Below are positions 1-5,247 of a stretch of DNA of 5,476 bases, one piece after another (within the stretch, counting starts at the first letter, position 1; each line of letters opens with the position of its first letter). The notes below the pieces were generated by a model. That model made no database searches and was not told the DNA's origin. It worked only from the letters and a program-made list of their open reading frames with translations. Location of the stretch: positions 1-5,476 of the forward strand of contig JALSIU010000055.1 in the NCBI GenBank assembly GCA_026989715.1, written 5' to 3'. This stretch comes from Methylomonas sp. (GTDB lineage Bacteria; Pseudomonadota; Gammaproteobacteria; Methylococcales; Methylomonadaceae). A program made the position numbers and the translations under genes.

Positions 1-668
1 AAGGAAGGAAATATATTAAAGCTAAGTGACGCTATATCATCAAAGAGTGCTGGTAGCCCATTTATCTCATCTTGTGGGCGGAAGCTAGAAATTGAATAAC
101 CACTTGTACTACAGCCAAATTCAGTGCATTCAGCATTATTAGTGGGTGTTAGCGTTACGCTAGGGCTTGAGCCATGGCCGCTGAGCCACCAGCTCTGGGT
201 GTTGTTTGTAGAGTTGTTCGTTATGCCTATATAATTGCTAATTGGGTTGATCTGTCCAGGTACGCCAGTTTCGGAGTTTAGGTTAAGCGTAAAGGCCTCG
301 GCACTTGTATTGTAGCTAGCATAGCTATAGGTATCAGTAGTGTAATTATATGTTTGTGGCGCTGCATTATTATGGGTAAATTGCCCAGAAATACTGGGAT
401 TGGCCATGGTGAAATTGCTGGTGACATTACTGGCGATATCTTGGCTGATATAGGGGGTTAAGTCTATGTAGTACCCCATATAATTATCACTAGCTGAACC
501 ATATGTATTCAGGGATAAACCAGAATGGCTATAATTTAAATCTGCTGAAAAGGTATAGCTTGGTCCCGTTGGAATGGGGGTAGATGTTACCGCGACAGCA
601 TTTAAACTAAAGCCCCCTAGTATGGTAGGTAATAGGGTTAAAAAAGTGGCTTTTTGTTTTGTCTTCAT
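1..668 (-). CDS. Exported Ser/Thr/Asn-rich protein of unknown function (3' end outside window)
   Basis: This open frame starts with ATG at 668 on the minus strand and runs without a stop to the left edge, giving 222 codons of an unfinished protein. The start is supported by an AAGGA ribosome binding site (plus-strand 676-680) seven bases upstream. Residues 1-26 form a signal peptide: basic MKTKQK, a hydrophobic core, then Ala-Val-Ala before the likely cleavage at 26/27. The mature part is rich in Ser, Thr, Asn and Tyr, with few charged residues and only two cysteines (C181, C186), which could form a disulfide. It has no transmembrane segment after the signal and no catalytic motif I recognise. 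Composition and upstream sigma-54-type control resemble PEP-CTERM sorted surface proteins, but the diagnostic C-terminus is missing, so that remains inference. It could equally be a generic periplasmic or secreted protein. The frame is secure; the function is unknown. Confidence 0.82.
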   Translation of the reverse strand, partial: MKTKQKATFLTLLPTILGGFSLNAVAVTSTPIPTGPSYTFSADLNYSHSGLSLNTYGSASDNYMGYYIDLTPYISQDIASNVTSNFTMANPSISGQFTHNNAAPQTYNYTTDTYSYASYNTSAEAFTLNLNSETGVPGQINPISNYIGITNNSTNNTQSWWLSGHGSSPSVTLTPTNNAECTEFGCSTSGYSISSFRPQDEINGLPALFDDIASLSFNIFPS

Positions 669-717
669 GACAGATTCCTTCTGTTGTGTTGTTAAGGTGA
701 AAATCTTATGAAATTAA

Positions 718-733
718 TGCATAAATTATGCCT
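718..733 (-). promoter_or_regulatory. Candidate sigma-54 (-24/-12) promoter of the exported-protein gene
   Basis: Read on the minus strand, the site is AGGCATAATTTATGCA. Against the sigma-54 consensus TGGCAYR-N4-TTGCW it has the invariant GG (731-732) and GC (719-720) separated by exactly 10 bases and differs at two of the twelve defined positions. Predicted transcription starts near 707, leaving a leader of about 39 nt that contains the ribosome binding site. The match comes from reading by eye; AT-rich DNA makes partial matches common, but the GG-N10-GC spacing, strand and position all fit. Confidence 0.6.
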
Positions 734-752
734 AATAGTTACTTTATTTATA

Positions 753-765
753 ATTCAATGATTTA
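753..765 (+). promoter_or_regulatory. IHF-like site between the sigma-54 promoter and activator sites
   Basis: The plus-strand sequence ATTCAATGATTTA matches the IHF consensus WATCAA-N4-TTR at all but the second position. It lies about 46-58 bp upstream of the predicted start at 707, between the -24 element and the first motif copy at 806. IHF commonly bends DNA at that place in sigma-54 promoters. The consensus is short and AT-rich, so a chance match is quite possible. Confidence 0.35.
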
Positions 766-805
766 TATTTCTAGTTTTTTTTATATGCTGTTTGTTAGAT
801 GAAGG

Positions 806-822
806 TGTAAAAAATATGGACA
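806..822. promoter_or_regulatory. Putative activator site 1 (17-bp interrupted palindrome)
   Basis: TGTAAAAAATATGGACA is one of three nearly identical copies of TGTAAA-AAATA-nnGACA. The outer triplets TGT and ACA are inverted repeats, as expected for a dimeric DNA-binding protein; in this copy the symmetry extends to GTGT and ACAC at 805-823. Its centre lies about 107 bp upstream of the predicted sigma-54 start, a usual place for an enhancer-binding-protein site. The bound protein is unknown; a PrsR-type regulator is one candidate. Confidence 0.55.
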
Positions 823-848
823 CTTTATCTATATTGTATAAGCAGTAG

Positions 849-865
849 TGTAAAAAATACTGACA
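849..865. promoter_or_regulatory. Putative activator site 2 (17-bp interrupted palindrome)
   Basis: TGTAAAAAATACTGACA differs from site 1 at two of 17 positions, and both copies are followed by CTTTA. Centre-to-centre distance to site 1 is 43 bp, about four helical turns, so both would face the same side of the DNA. It is centred near -150 relative to the predicted start. Confidence 0.55.
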
Positions 866-921
866 CTTTAAGGGCATAAATGCTCCCTTTTTAGGTGTTT
901 ATAGTATTAAAATAAACGTGT

Positions 922-940
922 TTTTATTTTAAAAATAAAA
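922..940. repeat. 19-bp AT-only perfect inverted repeat
   Basis: TTTTATTTT and AAAATAAAA are exact reverse complements around a single central A. The element lies between motif copies 2 and 3. It contains no G or C, so it is a poor terminator. It may be an intrinsically flexible or bent segment, or simply a product of the AT-rich composition. Confidence 0.35.
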
Positions 941-983
941 GGCTTATTTGTTTTTTAATATGGAGTGATTTCGGAAGGGTGGG

Positions 984-1000
984 TGTAAAAAATATTGACA
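984..1000. promoter_or_regulatory. Putative activator site 3 (best-conserved palindrome)
   Basis: TGTAAAAAATATTGACA is the most symmetric copy, TGTnAA-N5-TTnACA. It differs from site 1 at one position and from site 2 at one position. It lies 135 bp from site 2, near -285 relative to the predicted sigma-54 start. Its TTGACA also resembles a sigma-70 -35 box, with TATTAT 16 bases downstream (1017-1022), but no plus-strand gene follows. Confidence 0.5.
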
Positions 1001-1065
1001 GTTATAAACAGGTAAGTATTATTATCACCTTGCTTTTTGCGTTAATGGTGGTACAGAGGGGGCGA

Positions 1066-1082
1066 CTATAAAATATAGGACA
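1066..1082. promoter_or_regulatory. Degenerate fourth copy of the activator-site motif
   Basis: CTATAAAATATAGGACA keeps the A-rich core and the GGACA right half, and is followed by GTTTA, similar to the other copies. The left TGT half is lost. It ends two bases before the last base of the queG stop codon, about 82 bp from copy 3. It also contains its own small palindrome, CTATA-AAA-TATAG. It may be a weak site or a coincidence. Confidence 0.25.
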
Positions 1083-1084
1083 GT

Positions 1085-2131
1085 TTAACGCAAGACTGAT
1101 AATGCCCATTGCACATGCTCTTGCACTAACTCGGAGGTGTGTTTTTGATTGGCTAAAGCTTGTTTGGTTTTTTCTGAGGCGGGCGTATTGCCTAAGGCAA
1201 CGGCAATATTACGTAACCATTGTTGATAACCAATGCGCCTAATAGCAGAGCCTTCAGTTTTGCTTAAAAATTCTTGTTCAGTCCAGTTGAATAGCTTAAT
1301 AAGGTGGCTGGCATTTAAGTTATGTCTAGGGCTAAAGTCTGTTTCAGTACTCAAACGTGCAAAACGATTCCACGGACAAATTAATTGACAATCATCACAG
1401 CCATAAATGCGGTTGCCCATTAACGGTCGATATTCAATGGGAATAGAACCTTTTAATTCAATGGTCAGGTAAGAAATGCATTTTCCGGCATCGACTTGAT
1501 AGGGGGCGACAATGGCTTGTGTGGGGCAAATATCAATACAAGCTGTGCAATTGCCACAGTGGTTGTCACTTTGCGCATCCATTGCTAATGGCAATGAAGT
1601 ATAAATTTCCCCTAAAAAAAACCAAGACCCTGCTTTGCGATTGATAATATTGCTGTGTTTACCTATCCAGCCTAAGCCTGCTTTTTCGGCAATGGCTTTT
1701 TCTAATACGGGCGCTGAATCCACAAACGCACGATAGCCAAATATACCTACTTCTTGTTCAATACGCTGGGCTAGTTTTTGTAAGCGTTTACGTAATACTT
1801 TATGGTAATCACGCCCTAAGGCATAGCGGGAAATAAAAGCGGCGACTGGGTTATTGAGTGTATTTTCAATTTCCTGAGTCGCTTCAGGCAGATAATCCAT
1901 GCGGACTGAAATAATACTGATTGTTTCAGGATGTAGCAAAGCAGGGCGACTGCGCTTGAGGCCATGTTTATGCATATAATCCATATCTGCATGGTAGCCT
2001 TGTGCGAGCCAAGCCGCCAGGCGTTGCTCGGCGTGTTGTAGATTGGTATCGGTGATGCCGACTTGTTGAAAGCCGAGTTTCATGCCCCATTGTTTTATTT
2101 GTTGGGACATCTTATGTGTTGCAGATGACAT
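1085..2131 (-). CDS. queG: Epoxyqueuosine reductase QueG
   Basis: QueG reduces epoxyqueuosine to queuosine at tRNA position 34 (Tyr, His, Asn and Asp tRNAs), the last step of queuosine synthesis, in the cytoplasm. It uses cobalamin and two [4Fe-4S] clusters. The N-terminal part (about 10-180) is the cobalamin/substrate domain, with SRYALGRDYHK (101-111) and the DSAP motif containing the likely catalytic acid D138. The ferredoxin-like part shows C192, C195, C198 and C202 (CxxCxxCxxxCP), then C218, then C245, C248 and C252 in GCDDCQLICPWN, enough for both clusters. The tail has EGSAIRRIG and WLRNIAVALGN. At 348 residues it lacks about 30 residues of the E. coli C-terminal tail, which is not catalytic. 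No ribosome binding site marks the ATG at 2131; the ATG at 2110 (residue 8) is an alternative. It is divergent from nnr across 83 bp with no clear promoter. Identification is firm. Confidence 0.97.
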   Translation of the reverse strand: MSSATHKMSQQIKQWGMKLGFQQVGITDTNLQHAEQRLAAWLAQGYHADMDYMHKHGLKRSRPALLHPETISIISVRMDYLPEATQEIENTLNNPVAAFISRYALGRDYHKVLRKRLQKLAQRIEQEVGIFGYRAFVDSAPVLEKAIAEKAGLGWIGKHSNIINRKAGSWFFLGEIYTSLPLAMDAQSDNHCGNCTACIDICPTQAIVAPYQVDAGKCISYLTIELKGSIPIEYRPLMGNRIYGCDDCQLICPWNRFARLSTETDFSPRHNLNASHLIKLFNWTEQEFLSKTEGSAIRRIGYQQWLRNIAVALGNTPASEKTKQALANQKHTSELVQEHVQWALSVLR

Positions 2132-2214
2132 TTTATAATGATTTTTGGGGGCTAATGATTTATGGTTATCAGTCTCTAGTTTAAGTCTATTTACCTTTTG
2201 ATAAACTCAGCGTT

Positions 2215-3678
2215 ATGCAAAAATTACCCAGAGAACTTTTTTCTGCGCAACAGGCGCGTGCCATAGATTATACGGCACAACAGCAAATGCTAGTAACCGG
2301 TTTGCAGTTAATGACGGCAGCGGCGGAAGCAGGCTTTGCTGTGTTGCAAAAATATTATCCGGCTGCGAGGTCTTTATTGGTGGTTTGCGGTGCCGGCAAT
2401 AATGCAGGGGATGGTTATTTAGTGGCTAAGCTGGCTTTACAGGCAGGTTATCAAGTGCAATTGGTGGCCGTAGGCGCGGTAGATAAGTTAAAAGGTGATG
2501 CTGCGGCTGCCTATCAAGCATTTGTGGCTGTGGGGGGGGAGGTGTTGCATGATTTTGCCGCTGTCGCAACCGTTGATTTAGTGGTGGATGCTTTGTTGGG
2601 TACGGGGCTTGCTCGCTTTGTTACTGGGCATTTTGCGGCGGCCATTCATTATATGAATGATTTAACCGCGCCGGTTTTGGCCATTGACATTCCCTCGGGG
2701 CTTAATGCCGATACTGGCGATATAATGGGCTGTGCGGTACATGCGGATATTAGCATAACGTTTATTGTCTTAAAGCAAGGCATGTTTACCGGTTTGGCGG
2801 CGGACTATTGTGGGCGCGTGCTGTTTGCCGATTTGCAGGTGCCGGCGGCCGTTATTGCCAGCGAATCTTATCGGGCAAGTTTATTAAAGGCGCAGGCTTT
2901 AGGGAAGCGTACCGCTTGTGCACATAAAGGTCATTTTGGTCATGTTTTACTGCTTGGGGGCGATTATGGTTATGCGGGGGCATTGCTGTTAGCCGCTGAA
3001 GCCGCTTTAAATTCAGGGGCGGGGCTGGTGAGTGTGGCAACACGTCAAGAGCATGCCCGACAAGTTCATCTCGCTTGTCCTGAATTAATGGGGCATACGC
3101 TGGATAATATTAGCGATATAAAGCCTTTATTAGCGAAAATCACGGTGTTGGTATTAGGGCCAGGCTTGGGGCAAACGGCATGGGCGCAAACGATTTGGTC
3201 GGCACTTATTACGGATGCTAGACCTAAAGTTATGGATGCCGATGCGTTGAATCTATTGGCTAATGCTCCATGTTATGCTGATAACTGGATATTGACCCCG
3301 CACCCTGGAGAAGCGGCGCGGTTATTGCGTTGCACAACGGCAGATATTTTACGTGATAGATTTGGGGCGGTGCGTGCAATACAGCAACAATATGGGGGCG
3401 TTTGTCTTTTAAAAGGCGCGGGGACATTGATAACGGCAGGTGAACATGTGTATGTCAATACAACCGGTAATCCCGGTATGGCTACAGGGGGGATGGGGGA
3501 TGTGTTGGCGGGTATGATAGGTGCTTTGCTGGCGCAAAAATATAGTTTATTAGAGGCAGCTAAAATAGGCGTTTATTTGCATGGATTGGCAGCAGATAAG
3601 GCGGCGGAGCAGGCAGGTGAACGCGGTTTGCGTGCAAGTGAAGTGGTGCAATTTTTACGAACAGTGGTTAATGATTAA
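2215..3678 (+). CDS. nnr: Bifunctional NAD(P)H-hydrate epimerase / ADP-dependent NAD(P)HX dehydratase
   Basis: This cytosolic repair enzyme restores NADH and NADPH from their damaged hydrated forms. The N-terminal domain interconverts the R and S epimers, and the C-terminal domain dehydrates S-NAD(P)HX using ADP. The epimerase half (about 1-225) carries GNNAGDGY (61-68), DALLGTG (125-131) and DIPSGL (158-163). The ribokinase-like dehydratase half (about 235-487) carries HKGHFGHVLLLGGD (237-250), GPGLGQ (315-320), DADALNLL (341-348), TPHPGEAARLL (361-371), KGAGT (400-404) and GNPGMATGGMGDVLAG (418-433), with D429 in the catalytic position. Length (487 residues) is normal for the fused bacterial form, and nothing is broken. 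The ATG at 2215 is the only ATG after an in-frame stop at 2182-2184, although no strong ribosome binding site precedes it. The stop overlaps the tsaE start by one base, so the two are very probably co-transcribed and translationally coupled. Confidence 0.97.
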   Translation: MQKLPRELFSAQQARAIDYTAQQQMLVTGLQLMTAAAEAGFAVLQKYYPAARSLLVVCGAGNNAGDGYLVAKLALQAGYQVQLVAVGAVDKLKGDAAAAYQAFVAVGGEVLHDFAAVATVDLVVDALLGTGLARFVTGHFAAAIHYMNDLTAPVLAIDIPSGLNADTGDIMGCAVHADISITFIVLKQGMFTGLAADYCGRVLFADLQVPAAVIASESYRASLLKAQALGKRTACAHKGHFGHVLLLGGDYGYAGALLLAAEAALNSGAGLVSVATRQEHARQVHLACPELMGHTLDNISDIKPLLAKITVLVLGPGLGQTAWAQTIWSALITDARPKVMDADALNLLANAPCYADNWILTPHPGEAARLLRCTTADILRDRFGAVRAIQQQYGGVCLLKGAGTLITAGEHVYVNTTGNPGMATGGMGDVLAGMIGALLAQKYSLLEAAKIGVYLHGLAADKAAEQAGERGLRASEVVQFLRTVVND

Positions 3679-4139
3679 TGCAATATAGTTTAGAAAATGA
3701 AGCGGCAACGGAGGCTTTCGGAGCAGCACTCTTTCAAGTCTTGCCTGAAAAATGTTTAGTTTTTTTACAGGGTGATTTAGGTGTGGGCAAGACTACATTG
3801 GTGCGTGGTTTTTTAAGAGCGGCAGGGTATCAAGGTACAGTGAAAAGTCCAACGTATAATATTGTGGAGGAATATGAGATTCATAAGCGTTTATTTCTGC
3901 ATTTTGATTTGTACCGATTGGTAGACCCGGAAGAATTGGAGTGGATCGGTATGCGCGATTATTTGCAAACGCAAAGCGTGTGTTTTATTGAGTGGCCTGA
4001 GCACGGCGCGGGATATCTAGGAGAGCCTGATATGGTGATGCATTTAAGCAATGCAGGAGAGGGGCGTAAACTCAGTATTACGAAGCATCCTGTGGCGGTT
4101 GACTTAAACGCGTTTGCTCTGCCGTTAAAAATTGCATAA
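3678..4139 (+). CDS. tsaE: tRNA threonylcarbamoyladenosine biosynthesis ATPase TsaE
   Basis: TsaE is the P-loop ATPase that works with TsaB and TsaD, using threonylcarbamoyl-AMP made by TsaC, to form t6A at position 37 of ANN-decoding tRNAs in the cytoplasm. The Walker A motif GDLGVGKTT spans residues 32-40. It is followed by the family motif KSPTYNIVEEY (56-66), then HFDLYRL (75-81), DPEELEWIGMRDY (83-95) and the acidic FIEWPE (103-108). Its 153 residues equal the E. coli protein. The start overlaps the nnr stop (TAATG, 3676-3680), indicating translational coupling without its own strong ribosome binding site. The last 62 bases overlap the 3' end of the convergent Bfd-like gene. In many gammaproteobacteria an N-acetylmuramoyl-L-alanine amidase gene follows; here it does not. 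Confidence 0.97.
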   Translation: MQYSLENEAATEAFGAALFQVLPEKCLVFLQGDLGVGKTTLVRGFLRAAGYQGTVKSPTYNIVEEYEIHKRLFLHFDLYRLVDPEELEWIGMRDYLQTQSVCFIEWPEHGAGYLGEPDMVMHLSNAGEGRKLSITKHPVAVDLNAFALPLKIA

Positions 4140-4302
4140 GCTCATAATCGCAAGCACCACAGCCGGAACAAGCCCCTGTTGCTCGGGATATTTTATCTAA
4201 GGTATCGCTACCTTGTTGTATCAGTTGTCTGATTTTTGTTTTTGTGGTGCCGCTACAGTCGCACAGAATATCTTGCGGTTTGTTTTGCTGGTGGGGGTGC
4301 AT
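4078..4302 (-). CDS. Bfd-like [2Fe-2S] ferredoxin (bacterioferritin-associated ferredoxin family)
   Basis: This 74-residue protein carries the Bfd-type cluster signature. C14 and C16 (CDC) come first, then 31 residues later C48 and C51 (CGAC), followed by a helix DYELMQFL, giving CxC-x31-CxxC as in Bfd and in the Bfd domain of NirB-type reductases. An additional cysteine, C45, sits just before the second pair. In known systems Bfd passes electrons to bacterioferritin for iron release; no bacterioferritin is in the window, so the partner is unknown. The protein extends about 10 residues before the first ligand and has a polar tail, residues 61-74. The last 62 bases of the gene, stop codon included, are antisense to the end of tsaE. 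No good ribosome binding site precedes the ATG at 4302, and no clear Fur box was found in the 95 bp shared with the divergent dehydrogenase gene. Confidence 0.85.
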   Translation of the reverse strand: MHPHQQNKPQDILCDCSGTTKTKIRQLIQQGSDTLDKISRATGACSGCGACDYELMQFLTAEQTRLSQPPQDAS

Positions 4303-4385
4303 GTGTATTGGTTTTTATGAATTGTTCTTAAATAATTTTAATAATACCGGAATCTTGTCTTATATTTTTGGGTAAATTTTTTAGT

Positions 4386-4390
4386 GAGGT
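4386..4390 (+). promoter_or_regulatory. Ribosome binding site fixing the dehydrogenase start at 4398
   Basis: GAGGT lies seven bases before the ATG at 4398, an ideal Shine-Dalgarno position. A longer reading from TTG at 4368 in the same frame would place this site inside the coding sequence and add ten residues ahead of the beta-strand that begins the Rossmann fold, so the ATG at 4398 is preferred. Confidence 0.75.
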
Positions 4391-4397
4391 AAAAAGG

Positions 4398-5096
4398 ATG
4401 CAAACGGTTTTAGTTACGGGGGCTAATCGGGGATTAGGTTTGGAATTTTGTCGGCAATATGCGCAACAAGGTTGGCGCGTTTTAGCGGCTTGTCGTCAGC
4501 CGGAGGCGGCAGACGCATTACTACAATTAGCTGAGCAGTATACAGACAGCGTACAGGTTTTGGCATTGGATGTCGTGAATCATCAACAAATTGATGCGTT
4601 AGCTTTGCAGCTACAAGGTGTCGATATTGATGTGCTTATTTCTAATGCAGGCATTTATGGTGATACGTTCGGGCATGGCTTTGGGCAATTGGACTATCAA
4701 GCTTGGCAGACGACGTTTGCAGTCAATGTGCTGGGGGCGATGAAAATGGCAGAAGCGTTTCATCCGCACTTATTGCAAAGTCGGCAAGGTTTGTTTGTAG
4801 CAATCAGCAGTTTGATGGGCAGTATGGCGGATAATGGCAGCGGTGGGAGTATTTTGTATCGCTCTAGTAAAGCCGCATTAAATGCAGCCATGAAAAGTTT
4901 GGCGATTGATGTGCGCCCTCAAGGGCTGGGTGTATTAATTTTCCACCCTGGTTGGGTCAAAACCGATATGGGCGGGCAAAATGCGCTCATTGATGTACAG
5001 ACCAGCATTCAGGGTATGCGTCAAGTGATTGCTGATTTTGATTTGGCGCAAACGGGGCAGTTTATTAAATATGATGGTTCGCCGATGCCTTGGTAG
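4398..5096 (+). CDS. C-factor-like short-chain dehydrogenase/reductase
   Basis: This is a 232-residue classical SDR, a cytosolic NAD(P)(H)-dependent oxidoreductase with a Rossmann fold. The nucleotide-binding TGANRGLG is at residues 7-14, immediately after the first beta-strand. NAG is at 83-85, the structural/catalytic N110 lies in AVNVLGAM, catalytic serine is S137 or S138, and the YxxxK pair is Y154 and K158. HPGWVKTDMGG (183-193) is the usual motif after the sixth strand. The short length and the PGWVKTDMGG-to-GQFIKYDG tail resemble the C-factor / carbonyl reductase (sniffer) subgroup, whose substrates are mostly undefined. R11 after the glycine-rich loop and C32-R33 after the second strand, without an acidic residue there, favour NADPH, which is inference. 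It stands alone, divergent from the Bfd-like gene, with no obvious pathway partner. No clear terminator follows. The family is certain; the substrate is unknown. Confidence 0.93.
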   Translation: MQTVLVTGANRGLGLEFCRQYAQQGWRVLAACRQPEAADALLQLAEQYTDSVQVLALDVVNHQQIDALALQLQGVDIDVLISNAGIYGDTFGHGFGQLDYQAWQTTFAVNVLGAMKMAEAFHPHLLQSRQGLFVAISSLMGSMADNGSGGSILYRSSKAALNAAMKSLAIDVRPQGLGVLIFHPGWVKTDMGGQNALIDVQTSIQGMRQVIADFDLAQTGQFIKYDGSPMPW

Positions 5097-5132
5097 CATT
5101 AGGCAGATGCATGGAATAAATATTAGTATTTA

Positions 5133-5161
5133 ATGATATTATTATTTGTATTGCGTATAAT
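5133..5161 (+). promoter_or_regulatory. Candidate sigma-70 promoter for the gene at 5248
   Basis: A perfect TATAAT (5156-5161) lies 17 bases after ATGATA (5133-5138), which matches four of six -35 positions. Transcription would begin near 5168, giving a leader of about 80 nt before the ATG at 5248. The leader contains the complementary pair AGATAG (5184-5189) and CTATCT (5224-5229) enclosing a small CTGC/GCAG hairpin. The region is AT-rich, so confidence is moderate. Confidence 0.5.
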
Positions 5162-5247
5162 GTACATTTTTATAAATAATGATAGATAGTTTTTAGTGCT
5201 GCTTGCGCAGGGTGTGCCTTAGGCTATCTGTTTGATAAATTGATAAT

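Larger units (their letters stand above)
669..1084. other. Gene-free regulatory region between the exported-protein gene and queG
   Basis: This 416-bp, strongly AT-rich stretch holds no credible ORF on either strand. It lies upstream of the minus-strand exported-protein gene and downstream of queG, which is also on the minus strand. It contains a -24/-12 promoter, an IHF-like site, three near-identical 17-bp motif copies plus a degenerate one, and a 19-bp AT-only palindrome, listed separately. No strong intrinsic terminator for queG was seen, so some read-through is possible. The unusual length for a compact genome fits a complex regulatory region. Confidence 0.7.

Noticed and set aside
870..892. 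Hairpin AAGGGCA / TGCTCCCTT followed by five T, resembling a plus-strand intrinsic terminator.
   Set aside because: The stem is short and interrupted by a two-base bulge, and no plus-strand gene lies upstream. In the minus direction no T-run follows directly.
995..1022. Sigma-70-like promoter on the plus strand: TTGACA at 995-1000 with TATTAT at 1017-1022.
   Set aside because: No plus-strand gene follows; the next 1.1 kb are queG in antisense. The TTGACA is part of the repeated palindrome, so it is better explained as a regulator half-site.
2136..2161. Direct repeat TAATGATTT (2136-2144 and 2153-2161) between queG and nnr, considered as a Fur-like operator.
   Set aside because: The copies are 17 bp apart, not the 6-bp hexamer spacing of Fur boxes, and consist of common AT-rich sequence; the downstream genes have no iron-uptake role.
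2852..3458. Two minus-strand open frames of about 60 codons inside nnr (2852-3043 and 3273-3458).
   Set aside because: They lie wholly within a well-conserved gene, lack ribosome binding sites and have low-complexity Pro/Arg/Cys-rich products typical of antisense frames.
4368..4397. Ten-codon N-terminal extension of the dehydrogenase from TTG at 4368.
   Set aside because: SDR proteins begin just before the first beta-strand, and the GAGGT ribosome binding site at 4386-4390 points to the ATG at 4398.
5110..5140. TAAATA-TTAG-TATTTA inverted repeat after the dehydrogenase stop as a terminator.
   Set aside because: The stem has no G or C pair and no T-tract follows, so it would be too weak for intrinsic termination.
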